From NCBI GenBank assembly GCA_027320105.1, contig DAHVMA010000056.1, positions 75,581 through 139,580 of the forward strand: DNA of 64,000 bases, written 5' to 3'. Below, one piece after another: positions 15,790-23,918 of the stretch. Numbering within the stretch: the first letter of the stretch is position 1; each line of letters opens with the position of its first letter. The stretch is from JAKAQB01 sp027320105. GTDB lineage: Bacteria; Actinomycetota; Acidimicrobiia; Acidimicrobiales; Palsa-688. A program made the translations under genes and the position numbers. The notes under the pieces were generated by a model. The model searched no databases. It saw only the letters and a list, made by a program, of their open reading frames with translations, and had not been told where the DNA came from.

Positions 15790-17013
15790 GTGTCGTCCGG
15801 TCCTTTCGACGTGCCGCTCCAGACCCTCCGGCGGAGAACCAGCGAGAAGTGGCGGGCGGCGCCCCCCGACGTGCTGCCCCTGTGGGTGGCGGAGATGGAT
15901 GTGATGGTCGCCGAGCCCATCGTGCGGGCGCTGCACGATGCCGTCGCCCTCGGCGACACCGGCTATGCGTCGGGCACGGGCTACGCCGGGGCCCTTGCGG
16001 GCTTCGCTGCGGAGCGGTGGGGGTGGGACGGGCTGGAAGTGGGGCGAAGCGCCCTCGTGCCCGACGTGATGATGGGCATCGTCGAGGTGCTGAAGCTCAT
16101 CACCGCTCCCGGCGACACCGTCGTGGTGAGCCCGCCCGTGTACCCGCCCTTCTACGCCTTCGTCGAGCACCTGGACCGCCGCATCGCCGAGGCCCCGCTG
16201 ACCGGTGAGGGCCGCCTCGACCTTGACGCCCTGGGCGCGGCGTTCGAGGGGGCGGCGGCGTACCTGCTGTGCAACCCGCACAACCCGACGGGCACGGTGC
16301 ACTCCCGCCAGGAGCTCGAGCGGGTCGCCGCGCTCGCCGACGAAGCCGGGGTGCGGGTCGTGGCGGACGAGATCCACGCGCCGCTCGTCGTCGGCGACGC
16401 CCGCTTCACGCCGTTGCTGAGCGTGGCCGGCGCCGAACGCGGCTTCTGCCTGTTGTCCGCCTCCAAGGGCTGGAACCTTCCCGGGCTCAAGGCGGCCGTC
16501 GTGGTCGCCGGGCCGGCCGCCGCCGCCGACCTCGCCCGCATGCCGGAGGAGGTCGGCCACGGTCCGAGCCACCTCGGGGTCATCGCCCACACCGCTGCGT
16601 TGCGCGCCGGGGGCGGGTGGCTCGACGAGTTGCTCGCCGGGCTCGGGGCCAACCGGGTGCTGCTGGCCGAGCTCCTGGCCCGGCGGTTGCCGGCGGTGCG
16701 CTACCGCCCCGGCGACGCCACCTACCTGGCGTGGCTCGACTGCACAGACCTCGGGTTCGCGGCTGCGGCCGGCGATCGCCCGGGGCGCGGCAACGTCCAC
16801 GAGGTGACCGGCCCGGCGGCGTTCTTCCGGAGCGAGGCGCGCGTGCTGCTCAGCTCGGGGGCGGCATTCGGGTCCAACGCCGAGCGCTGTGCCCGCCTCA
16901 ACTTCGGGACGTCGCCGGCCATCCTCACCGAGGCCGTCGACCGCATGGCCGCTGCCGTGGAAGCCCTCGAGCTCCCCTCCCGACCAGTTGCCATGGAGGG
17001 TAACGAGGCGTAG
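15790..17013 (+). CDS. MalY/PatB-type PLP-dependent C-S lyase/aminotransferase
   Basis: 407 residues of fold-type I PLP enzyme. Hallmarks are LPLWVAEMDVMVAEPIVRAL at the N-terminus, NPHNPTGTVHS, VVADEIHAPLV and SASKGWNLPGLKAA, where the Lys in SASKGWN holds PLP. The WVAEMD and GWN-PGLK motifs separate MalY/PatB (cystathionine beta-lyase) from other aminotransferases. Expected reaction is cleavage of cystathionine or cysteine conjugates to pyruvate, ammonia and a thiol. GTG 15790 follows TAGGGT by six bases, so it is probably leaderless. Confidence 0.86.
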   Translation: MSSGPFDVPLQTLRRRTSEKWRAAPPDVLPLWVAEMDVMVAEPIVRALHDAVALGDTGYASGTGYAGALAGFAAERWGWDGLEVGRSALVPDVMMGIVEVLKLITAPGDTVVVSPPVYPPFYAFVEHLDRRIAEAPLTGEGRLDLDALGAAFEGAAAYLLCNPHNPTGTVHSRQELERVAALADEAGVRVVADEIHAPLVVGDARFTPLLSVAGAERGFCLLSASKGWNLPGLKAAVVVAGPAAAADLARMPEEVGHGPSHLGVIAHTAALRAGGGWLDELLAGLGANRVLLAELLARRLPAVRYRPGDATYLAWLDCTDLGFAAAAGDRPGRGNVHEVTGPAAFFRSEARVLLSSGAAFGSNAERCARLNFGTSPAILTEAVDRMAAAVEALELPSRPVAMEGNEA

Positions 17014-17032
17014 CCTGCCTCGGGAGGCCGAG

Positions 17033-17197
17033 ATGCACTGTGGCGGGTGCGCTGCGCTTGTCGACGAGGCGTGGCGGTCGTGTCCCGACTGCGGGTCCCC
17101 GCGCGATCGGCCCTGTCATCTCCCGGCGCCCCGGTGGTGCCCTGCGTGGCAGGCTGCGACGGCGAGAGGGAGGAGCCTGGGTTGCAGGGACGGGTGA
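17033..17197 (+). CDS. Small zinc-ribbon peptide, doubtful
   Basis: ATG 17033 follows GGGAGG at good spacing and encodes 54 residues with a neat zinc ribbon: MHCGGCAALVDEAWRSCPDC. After about 25 residues the sequence becomes Pro/Arg-rich without pattern. It may be the head of a longer zinc-ribbon protein that has been lost, because an SDR stub in another frame begins within its end. Confidence 0.4.
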   Translation: MHCGGCAALVDEAWRSCPDCGSPRDRPCHLPAPRWCPAWQAATARGRSLGCRDG

Positions 17198-17244
17198 CGC
17201 TGGTGAGCGGCGCCGGCAGCGGTCCGCGGCGGGGTCCGAGGTGA
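17182..17244 (+). pseudogene. N-terminal stub of a short-chain dehydrogenase (SDR)
   Basis: A GAGGGAGGAG ribosome site is followed by TTG and the residues LQGRVTLVSGAGSG, the Rossmann start of an SDR (V-T-GAGSGIG in complete members). The frame then runs PRRGPR and stops at 17244. Only about 20 codons of a 250-codon gene remain, joined directly to the next gene. A deletion that removed the SDR body is the simplest explanation. Confidence 0.6.
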
Positions 17245-18641
17245 GCCACCCGCTGCTCGAGGCGCTCCGTGCCGCCGTAGGCGAGGGTGGCGTCCTCGTC
17301 GAGCCGGGCGACCGCCTCGCGGCCGAGACGGACTGGATGGGCCGGCGCCGCGGGGACGCCTTGGCTGTGGTTCGCCCCCGGAGCGTGGAGGAGGTCGTCG
17401 GCGTCGTGCGCGCCTGCGCTGCGGCGGGGGTGGCGGTCGTGCCGCAGGGTGGCAACACCGGCCTGGTGGGCGGCGGCATCCCACGCGGCGGCGAAGTGGT
17501 CCTGTCCACCACCCGCCTCTGCCGGGTCGGCGAGGCGGACGGCGACACCCGCCAGATCGCCGCCGGCGCCGGTGCCACCCTCGCCGCCGTGCGGGCTGCC
17601 GCCCTGCCGGCCCGCCTCGACGTCGGAGTCGACCTCGCGTCCCGGGACAGGGCGACGGTCGGGGGCATGGTGGCGACCAACGCCGGGGGTCTGCGGGTGC
17701 TGCGCTACGGCCACACCCGTGGGCAGCTCGCCGGGGTGGAGGCCGTGCTGGCCGACGGACGGGTGATCCGGCGCATGGCGGGGCTGGCCAAGGACACCGC
17801 CGGCTACGACCTGACCGGTCTGCTCTGCGGCAGCGAGGGAACGCTCGCCGTCGTCACCGCCGTGGCGTTGCGGCTGGTCCCGGTACGACCCCAACGTGTC
17901 ACGGTGTGGGCGGGCGTCGACTCCGTCCGCCACGCCGTCGAGGTCGTCGGGCGGGTGCGGGCGGCCTTCGACGGGTTGGAGAGCGCTGAGATCATGTTCG
18001 CGGAGGGGGTGCACCTGGTGAGCGACCTGTTCGGGTTGCCCCTGCCGTCGACCAGCGGGTCACCGGCGTACCTACTGCTGGAGCTCACCTCCGGGGAGGG
18101 CGCCGGCGACCTACTCGACGAGGTGGTCGAGACCCTTGCCGGCTGGGCCGACATCGGGGAGTCCGCCATCGCCGACCACGGCCCGGGCCGCCAACGCCTG
18201 TGGGCGCTGCGGGAGCGCCATCCCGACGTCGTCGCCCGCCTCGGTGTGCCCCACAAGCTGGACGTCGCCGTGCCGCTCACCCGGCTCCCGGAGCTCGAGG
18301 CGGGCGTGCGGCGGGCCCTGGCCCCGCTGGACGCCACAGTCGTCCTCTACGGTCACGTCGGCGACGGGAGCCTTCACGTCAACGTCGCCACCCCGGGGCC
18401 GGCGGGCGGCGCGGTGGAGGAGGCCGTGTTCGCCGTCGTGGCGCAACTGGGCGGCACCATCAGCGCCGAGCACGGGATCGGCACCGACAAGCTGCGGTGG
18501 CTCGACCGGACCCGGAGCGCGGCGGAGATCGCCGTCATGCGCGCCGTCAAGGACGCCCTCGACCCGGCCGGGATCCTCAACCCCGGCGTCCTGCTCGGCG
18601 CCACCAGCGCTCCTCCACCCCATCTGGGCAAAGGGTCTTAG
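17241..18641 (+). CDS. FAD-linked D-2-hydroxyacid dehydrogenase (GlcD/D-lactate dehydrogenase type)
   Basis: 466 residues from GTG 17241, overlapping the SDR stub's stop by four bases. An FAD_binding_4 domain contains VVPQGGNTGLVGGGIP near residue 70 and VGGMVATNAGG. The FAD-oxidase C domain ends with YGHVGDGSLHVNV and AEHGIGTDKLRW. This plan belongs to GlcD, D-lactate and D-2-hydroxyglutarate dehydrogenases, which pass electrons to quinone, cytochrome or ETF. No GlcE/GlcF partner is adjacent, so a single-subunit enzyme is likely. The MFS gene starts 11 bp downstream. Confidence 0.86.
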   Translation: MSHPLLEALRAAVGEGGVLVEPGDRLAAETDWMGRRRGDALAVVRPRSVEEVVGVVRACAAAGVAVVPQGGNTGLVGGGIPRGGEVVLSTTRLCRVGEADGDTRQIAAGAGATLAAVRAAALPARLDVGVDLASRDRATVGGMVATNAGGLRVLRYGHTRGQLAGVEAVLADGRVIRRMAGLAKDTAGYDLTGLLCGSEGTLAVVTAVALRLVPVRPQRVTVWAGVDSVRHAVEVVGRVRAAFDGLESAEIMFAEGVHLVSDLFGLPLPSTSGSPAYLLLELTSGEGAGDLLDEVVETLAGWADIGESAIADHGPGRQRLWALRERHPDVVARLGVPHKLDVAVPLTRLPELEAGVRRALAPLDATVVLYGHVGDGSLHVNVATPGPAGGAVEEAVFAVVAQLGGTISAEHGIGTDKLRWLDRTRSAAEIAVMRAVKDALDPAGILNPGVLLGATSAPPPHLGKGS

Positions 18642-18652
18642 TCTCGACAGTC

Positions 18653-20149
18653 GTGGCAGGAGACAGGGCCGGACGGGCGGGAAGCGGCGTCGACGGCATC
18701 TGGGCGCCGGCGCGCCGGCGCCTCACCGTCGGCCTCGTGCTGGCCGTCACGCTGGTGGCATTCGAGGCCCTGGCGGTAGCCACGGTCATGCCCGTGGTGG
18801 CCCGTCACTTAGGCGACATCCGGCTGTACGGCTGGGTCTTCAGCGCGTTCATGCTCTCGAGCCTCGTCGGGATCGTCGCCGGCGGCAGCCTGGCGGACCG
18901 GGTTCCGTTGACGGGGCCGATGGTCGGTGGCCTGGCGTTCTTCGCAGTGGGGCTGCTGATCGGCGGCACAGCCACGTCGATGCCGGTGCTGGTGGCCGGC
19001 CGCGCCGTGCAGGGAGTCGGCGCCGGGGTCGTGCCGAGCATGGCGTACGTCGCCATCTCCCGGGGCTACCCGTACGGGTCGCGCCCCCGCATGTTCGCCG
19101 TCCTGTCGACAGCGTGGGTCGTGCCCGGCCTGGCCGGGCCGGCCATCGCTGCGGGGATCGCGGCCGCGGCCGGCTGGCGCTGGGTGTTCCTCGGGCTGAT
19201 CCCTCTCGTGGGTGTCGCCGGCGGCGTCGCCCTCGTCGGGCTGCGGTCCGTTCCGGCGGGCGGGAAGAGGGATCGGACCGCGGGGCCGGAGCGACCCGGT
19301 CCCCGGGCGCTGGCCGTCGCCGGCGTGGTGATCGGCGCCGCCGGCCTGCTCGTCAGCCTCACCACCGGTGGGCCGCTGGTCGTCGTGGCGGGGGTGATCG
19401 CCGGCGGCGGGCTACTCCTTGCATGCCTGCGGCGGCTCACCCCGGCCGGCACCCTGACGGCGCGCCCAGGCCTGCCCGCCACCGTGGCGTCGCGCGGGCT
19501 CCTCACGGCCTGCTTCTACGCCGCCAGCGCCTACGTGCCGTACGCCGTGACCACCGTGCGCCACTCACCGACGTTGCTCACCGGCCTCGTGCTGACCGCC
19601 GGGACCGTCACCTGGACGGCGGGGTCGTGGACCCAGGCCCGGTTGATCCAGCGGGTCGGCCCGCGCCGGCTCATCAGGGCCGGGGAGATCCTAGTCGTCG
19701 TCGCCATCGCGGCGATGGCCGCTGTCCTGCTCCCCGCGGTGGCCCCAGCGCTTGCCATCCCCGTGTGGTCGGTCGCCGGTTTGGGCATGGGGCTCGCCTA
19801 CGCTCCGCTGTCGATCGCCACCCTCGACCTGGCACCGGAGGCGGAGGTGGGCCAGGCGACGGCGTCACTGCAGCTCTGCGACGTCCTCGGCACCGCGCTC
19901 GGCACCGGCGTCGCCGGCGCCCTGGTGGCCGCGTCGGTGCACGGCCTGCACCTCGGGGCCGGCGCCGGTGTCGGCCTCGCCTATGCCCTCGGCGCCGCTG
20001 TCGGGCTCGCCGCCATCACCGCCGGACGCCGCCTCCCCCAGCGACGCGCCGCCGGCGGGGACGCCCCTGCGGCCGCGCCGTCGCCGCCGGGCACCGCGGG
20101 CGCGGGGAGGGGAGGGGCAGCTCTTTCTCCGCGAGCCGCCGAGGCCTGA
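18653..20149 (+). CDS. Major facilitator superfamily transporter
   Basis: 498 residues with 12-14 hydrophobic helices. The N-terminal helix VTLVAFEALAVATVMPVVA, the loop GSLADRVPLTGP and VAGRAVQGVGAGVVPSMAYV match drug:H+ antiporter-type MFS proteins. A long charged loop (GKRDRTAGPERPGPRA) separates the halves. Start GTG 18653 lies eight bases after TAGTCT. It may export a product of the neighbouring oxidase, but specificity cannot be read. The C-terminus is polar and disordered. Confidence 0.83.
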   Translation: MAGDRAGRAGSGVDGIWAPARRRLTVGLVLAVTLVAFEALAVATVMPVVARHLGDIRLYGWVFSAFMLSSLVGIVAGGSLADRVPLTGPMVGGLAFFAVGLLIGGTATSMPVLVAGRAVQGVGAGVVPSMAYVAISRGYPYGSRPRMFAVLSTAWVVPGLAGPAIAAGIAAAAGWRWVFLGLIPLVGVAGGVALVGLRSVPAGGKRDRTAGPERPGPRALAVAGVVIGAAGLLVSLTTGGPLVVVAGVIAGGGLLLACLRRLTPAGTLTARPGLPATVASRGLLTACFYAASAYVPYAVTTVRHSPTLLTGLVLTAGTVTWTAGSWTQARLIQRVGPRRLIRAGEILVVVAIAAMAAVLLPAVAPALAIPVWSVAGLGMGLAYAPLSIATLDLAPEAEVGQATASLQLCDVLGTALGTGVAGALVAASVHGLHLGAGAGVGLAYALGAAVGLAAITAGRRLPQRRAAGGDAPAAAPSPPGTAGAGRGGAALSPRAAEA

Positions 20150-20152
20150 CGG

Positions 20153-21037
20153 CTAGAACGCGGCAGCGAAGAACTCGCCCAGCAGCCCCGCCAGCCGCCT
20201 GTAGGTGGGATGCTCGTCGTACATCCACTCGGTGTGGCCGGCGCCCTCGAGCACCTCCAGGCGGGATCCGTCGCCGGCATGGGCCATGATCGACTCAGCC
20301 TCCTCCACACGGTAGAGGGCGTTGTCGGCGCCGTGCACCACGAGCAGCGGACGGGGTGCGATCCGCCCGGCACAACGGTCGGGGCGGAACCGCACCAGGT
20401 GCTCGGCCGCCTCCAGGCTCACCAGGGAACCGAACCCGGGCGCCTTGTACAGCTCGTCGTCGACGTACACGCCCGTCACCGGGTCGAGGGGCAGCACCTC
20501 CCACGGCGACACCCGCCGCGACCGGCCCGTGAGCGCCCTGGCGCCGCGGTCCTCGTCGATGGCGGCGAGGAGCGCGGCCCACGACGCGTCGTCGTGCAGG
20601 CGCCGTGTCGTGCGCTCGCCGTCACCGACCGCGTTGAGGACGGCCACCGCAGCGATCCGTGTGTCCTCGGCCGCGGCGGCGATGGCGACACCACCGCCGA
20701 GCGCCCAGCCGATGACCCCGACCCGGGCGGCGTCGAGGTCGGGCACGGTCCGGACGAAGTCCACGGCGGCGAGGAGGTCCTCCGCCTGCTCCTGGGGGAT
20801 CAGCCGACCGCGCTCTCCCTCGCTCGCCCCGAAGCCGCGGTAGTCGAAGGCCAGGCACGCGTAGCCGAGCGGGGAGAACGTGCGGGCGAAGCGCTCCGGG
20901 TGGATCACCTTCAGCCCCTGGAAGCCAGAGCAGCTGATGAGCACCGGGTAGGGCGGCGCGGTGTCCTCGGGCGGCAGCCAGAGGTCCGCGTCGATCAGGC
21001 AGCGGTCGCTGTAGAAGGGGGCCGGCCGCCGTCGCAC
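20153..21037 (-). CDS. Alpha/beta hydrolase (dienelactone-hydrolase/acyl-peptidase-like)
   Basis: 294 residues from GTG 21037, seven bases after TAGGGT. DADLWLPPEDTAPPYPVLIS starts the core. LAFDYRGFGASEGERGR is the strand-4 region, and VGVIGWALGGGVA occupies the nucleophile elbow, where Ala replaces the usual Ser/Cys (G-W-A-L-G). LLVVHGADNALY and EGAGHTEWMY supply the Asp and His. The absent nucleophile in GWALGG is odd and may mean loss of hydrolysis or a nearby substitute. Fold assignment is good; substrate is unknown. Its start region faces the DUF6282 gene, 46 bp away. Confidence 0.75.
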   Translation of the reverse strand: MRRRPAPFYSDRCLIDADLWLPPEDTAPPYPVLISCSGFQGLKVIHPERFARTFSPLGYACLAFDYRGFGASEGERGRLIPQEQAEDLLAAVDFVRTVPDLDAARVGVIGWALGGGVAIAAAAEDTRIAAVAVLNAVGDGERTTRRLHDDASWAALLAAIDEDRGARALTGRSRRVSPWEVLPLDPVTGVYVDDELYKAPGFGSLVSLEAAEHLVRFRPDRCAGRIAPRPLLVVHGADNALYRVEEAESIMAHAGDGSRLEVLEGAGHTEWMYDEHPTYRRLAGLLGEFFAAAF

Positions 21038-21083
21038 CGGTTGGACCCTAGCAACGCGGGCGGCGGGGTGGAAGGCTCGGGGG

Positions 21084-21911
21084 GTGTTCGACGTGCACGT
21101 CCACGCCGCCCCCGACATCGAGCCCCGGCTCTTCGACGACGAGGCAACCGCCTGCGCCTTCGAGGATGCCGGTGCCGAGGGGTTCGTGCTCAAGGCCCAC
21201 TACGACCAGACAGCGGGACGCGCCGCCGCCATCGCCCGCCGTCACCGGCTGCGCGTCGCCGGCGGCCTGGCCCTCAACTCCCACGTCGGCGGCTTCAACC
21301 CCGCCGCTGTCGCCGCCGCCCTGCGGATGGGCGCACGGGTCATATGGATGCCGACCCAGGACGCCCGCACGCAGGCAGCCGCCGGGTTGCCCAGCCTATG
21401 CGCCCACGAGCCTCGCGCCGGCGCGTCGACGTACGCCGCCCCGCCGGTCGACCCCTCCCAGGAGGCGCCGATCCGTACCATCCTCGACCTGGTGGCAGAG
21501 GCGGGCGCCGTCCTCGCCACCGGGCACCTCTCGGTCCCCGAGGCGGCGTGGGTCGTCGACGCCGCGGTCGCTGCCGGGGTGGGGCGGATCCTGCTCACCC
21601 ACCCGTCCTGGGTGGTGCCCGCCATGACGGCGGCCGAGGCCGCGGCCCTCGCCGACCGGGGGGCGCTGGTGGAGGTGACCGGCTACCAGCTCCTCCACCA
21701 GGAGGGGATGGGGGCGGGGGGGTTGGCGGCCTTCGTTCGGGCCGTGGGGGAGCGGCGGGTGGTGCTGTCGTCCGACGCCGGCCAGCCCACCTCCCCGGCG
21801 GCACCGGCGGTGCTCTCCCGGCTCGTCGACGAGCTGGCGGCGGAGGGCATCGACCGGGGGGTGCTCGCGGCCATGGCGGCGGAGACGCCGGCGGCTCTGG
21901 TCTTCGGGTAG
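21084..21911 (+). CDS. DUF6282 family, amidohydrolase-like metal-dependent protein
   Basis: 275 residues. The start DVHVHAAPDIEPRLFDD has the HxH pair of amidohydrolase-type metal sites. Later His-bearing strands are VLKAHYDQT, ALNSHVGG, ATGHLS and LLTHPSW, and VVLSSDAGQ supplies the metal Asp. This set is what a TIM-barrel metal hydrolase needs. I recognise it as DUF6282, whose reaction is not known to me. It starts with GTG 21084 in a short divergent region shared with the alpha/beta hydrolase. Confidence 0.72.
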   Translation: MFDVHVHAAPDIEPRLFDDEATACAFEDAGAEGFVLKAHYDQTAGRAAAIARRHRLRVAGGLALNSHVGGFNPAAVAAALRMGARVIWMPTQDARTQAAAGLPSLCAHEPRAGASTYAAPPVDPSQEAPIRTILDLVAEAGAVLATGHLSVPEAAWVVDAAVAAGVGRILLTHPSWVVPAMTAAEAAALADRGALVEVTGYQLLHQEGMGAGGLAAFVRAVGERRVVLSSDAGQPTSPAAPAVLSRLVDELAAEGIDRGVLAAMAAETPAALVFG

Positions 21912-21944
21912 GACCCGGTCTTCGGGTAGGCCATTGCCATCGCG

Positions 21945-21991
21945 TTGTTTGGGCAGTTCACCGCGATAGTCGCGGTGAACTGCCCAAACAA
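21945..21991. terminator. Perfect 22-bp inverted repeat between convergent genes
   Basis: The left arm (21945-21966) begins TTGTTTGGGCAG and the right arm (21970-21991) ends CTGCCCAAACAA. All 22 positions pair, leaving a TAG loop. It sits between the convergent DUF6282 and oxygenase genes, so a bidirectional terminator is the simplest role. The arm is long and AT-richer than its surroundings, so a REP- or MITE-like element is also possible. Short GC direct repeats fill 22030-22070. Confidence 0.6.
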
Positions 21992-22073
21992 TGTGCCGGA
22001 GGCTGCCTTCGGTTCCGATGAGGGCTCGGCGGCGGCCCCCGGGTGGCGGCGGGCCCCCGGTGGCGGCGGGCGC

Positions 22074-23270
22074 TCAGCGCCGGAAGGCCGGGGCGAGGGC
22101 GTTCCACACCAGCCGGTAGAAGTGGCGCATGTTGCGCTCGCTCTCCGGCAGCGTGTAGCCCCACGAGTACAGGCCCGAACGAAGCCCGGTCTGCACCCGC
22201 CCCGCCGCCACAGCGTCCTCCTCCATGGTGAGACGCCACCACTCGGAGATCTGCTTCACGAGGTCGGGGTCGTAGCGCGCCGTGGCGGGCATGGCGTAGC
22301 TGACGATCTCCCCCTTCCATCCGTGCACGCCGTCGGGCCAGAGCCGCTGCACGTTGGCGCCGTAGCCGATGTCCAGCCCGTTCTCCATGTACATGTTGGG
22401 CCACAGGTAGTAAAACTGGTAATCCCTTGCTCCTCGCTCGGCGGGCAGGCCGAGCCCGGCGGCGACGCGGTCCTGGAAGTCGCTCAGGTGGTACACCCCG
22501 CGGTCGAACTCCCGGTGCAGGTAGTGGGACGGGTCCACCTTGTACATGTCCGAGAAGCTGTTGCGGTGCGTGGTGGGGCAGTGGTAGCACTCGATGTTGT
22601 TCTCGTTCATTGCCTTCCAGTTGGAAGGCCCGGACTGCGGCGTGACCACACGCTCGTAGGTGAAAGCCGGGTCGGCGTTCTCGGGGGCGAACGGGTAGCG
22701 GAAGCCCTGCGCGTCGAGGACGGCCTGCAGGCCTGAGACCGCTGCGGACAGCGGCTCCGCCTCGCGCAGCGTCACGAAGATGTAGCCTTTCCAGGTGTCG
22801 ACGGCCAGGGGGTACAGGCTGAGGCGGTCGAGGGGCGGGAGACCTCCTTCCTCCGAGCGGGGGACGGACTTCAAGCAGCCGTTGAGCTCGTAGGTCCAAC
22901 CGTGGTAGCTGCACTGGAGGAACCGCTTGTGGCCGCAGCCGACGGCGACGAAGTGGGCCCGGTGCCGGCAGACGTTGACGAAGGCCCGCAGCTGCAGGTC
23001 CCTGTCGCGCGTGACGACGATGGGAACGGTGAAGCCCGTGCCGGAGATGTGGGACGTCAGGTAGTCGCCGGCGTTGCGAACCTCCGGCTCGACGCCGACG
23101 ATCTGCCAGGACGGCCTCCAGATGAGCTCGTCCTCCAAGGCGGCGATGCCCTCGTCGGTGTAGAAGATGCCGGGGAGCGTGGCGCCGTCGTCCAGGAGGC
23201 TGTCGATGCGGCTGGCGTCGACGTCGGCCATCGATCGGAACACGCTGTCGGGGCTGCGCAGGTCGGGCAC
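22074..23270 (-). CDS. Rieske-type aromatic-ring-hydroxylating oxygenase, alpha subunit
   Basis: 398 residues. The Rieske ligands are CRHRAHF and CSYHGW near residues 100-125. The mononuclear iron site is ECYHCPTTHRN, preceded by NWKAMNENN, whose Asn/Glu is where the bridging Asp usually stands. The length and single-subunit look resemble Rieske oxygenases that demethylate or hydroxylate small aromatics or quaternary amines. No beta subunit, ferredoxin or reductase is adjacent; the receiver-Rieske fusion at 11.9 kb is too far to assume partnership. A palindromic operator overlaps its promoter, and a MarR gene lies just upstream on the same strand. Confidence 0.87.
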   Translation of the reverse strand: MPDLRSPDSVFRSMADVDASRIDSLLDDGATLPGIFYTDEGIAALEDELIWRPSWQIVGVEPEVRNAGDYLTSHISGTGFTVPIVVTRDRDLQLRAFVNVCRHRAHFVAVGCGHKRFLQCSYHGWTYELNGCLKSVPRSEEGGLPPLDRLSLYPLAVDTWKGYIFVTLREAEPLSAAVSGLQAVLDAQGFRYPFAPENADPAFTYERVVTPQSGPSNWKAMNENNIECYHCPTTHRNSFSDMYKVDPSHYLHREFDRGVYHLSDFQDRVAAGLGLPAERGARDYQFYYLWPNMYMENGLDIGYGANVQRLWPDGVHGWKGEIVSYAMPATARYDPDLVKQISEWWRLTMEEDAVAAGRVQTGLRSGLYSWGYTLPESERNMRHFYRLVWNALAPAFRR

Positions 23271-23302
23271 GGGCCACCTCTCCGGTCGGTTGCGGCGGCC
23301 CG

Positions 23303-23339
23303 AGGCTAGCAGTGGCTTGACTGTTCGATCAATCAGTCA
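23303..23339 (-). promoter_or_regulatory. Oxygenase promoter with 22-bp imperfect palindrome
   Basis: Reading the minus strand, TTGATC (23332-23327) and TAGCCT (23308-23303) are 18 bases apart, a plausible -35/-10 pair for the oxygenase gene. A 22-bp imperfect palindrome with arms TGACTG and CAGTCA (23318-23339) covers the -35 hexamer. This would repress the oxygenase until ligand is present. MarR at 23373-23858 is the nearest candidate regulator; a TetR-type protein is also possible from the site's shape. Confidence 0.55.
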
Positions 23340-23372
23340 GGCCGGCACCCCTCCCCGGACGGGACGTGGCCG

Positions 23373-23858
23373 CTACGGCTCCTGGCAATCGCCGGCCAGC
23401 CCCTCCAGCACGGTGTGGGCGACGTCGGCGAGGGTCGACAGCTGCGCCGGGGTGAGCCGGTCGACGAACCAGCGCCGCACTGAGCGCAGGTGGCTGGGCG
23501 CGGCCTCCTCCAAGGCGCCGCGGCCCTCGTCGGTCAGGACCACGAACAATCCCCGGGCGTCGCTCGGGCAGCGCTCCCGCCGCAGCAGCCCCCGCTCCTC
23601 CATCCGTGCGATGTGGTGCGACAGCCGGCTTTTCTCCCAGCCCATCAGCCGTCCCAGCTCGAACGCCCGGAGCCGCCCGTCCGCCGTCTCGCTCACGGTG
23701 ACGAGCACGCCGTAGTCCTGGATGGACAGGCCCCGCGTGGAGGAGAGATCCCGGTTGAGGCGGCCCATCAACACGCCCTGCATCACTTGCAGGCCGGCCC
23801 ACGCCTCGCGCTCTTGGGTCGTGAGCCAGCGGGGTTCTGTACCCGTATCCATGTCCAC
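23373..23858 (-). CDS. MarR-family transcriptional regulator
   Basis: 161 residues, typical MarR length. LSIQDYGVLVTVSETADGRL, then LRAFELGRLMGWEKSRLSHH as recognition helix and MEERGLLRRERCPSDARGLF as wing, are family-standard. The phrase GWEKSRLSHHI is common in actinobacterial MarR proteins. It lies between the oxygenase and YceI genes on the same strand, and both have palindromes in their promoters. The MarR fold binds such inverted repeats as a dimer and usually releases DNA on binding phenolic ligands. Confidence 0.88.
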   Translation of the reverse strand: MDMDTGTEPRWLTTQEREAWAGLQVMQGVLMGRLNRDLSSTRGLSIQDYGVLVTVSETADGRLRAFELGRLMGWEKSRLSHHIARMEERGLLRRERCPSDARGLFVVLTDEGRGALEEAAPSHLRSVRRWFVDRLTPAQLSTLADVAHTVLEGLAGDCQEP

Positions 23859-23918
23859 CTTCCCCGGGGTCGGTGGGCCCTTGCGCCGGGCGAACCCCGG
23901 GGGCCGGACCCCGCCTCC

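Noticed and set aside
21945..22736. Open frame starting inside the palindrome (MFGQFTAIVAVN)
   Set aside because: The same peptide start appears on both strands only because of the palindrome, and the rest is antisense to the oxygenase.
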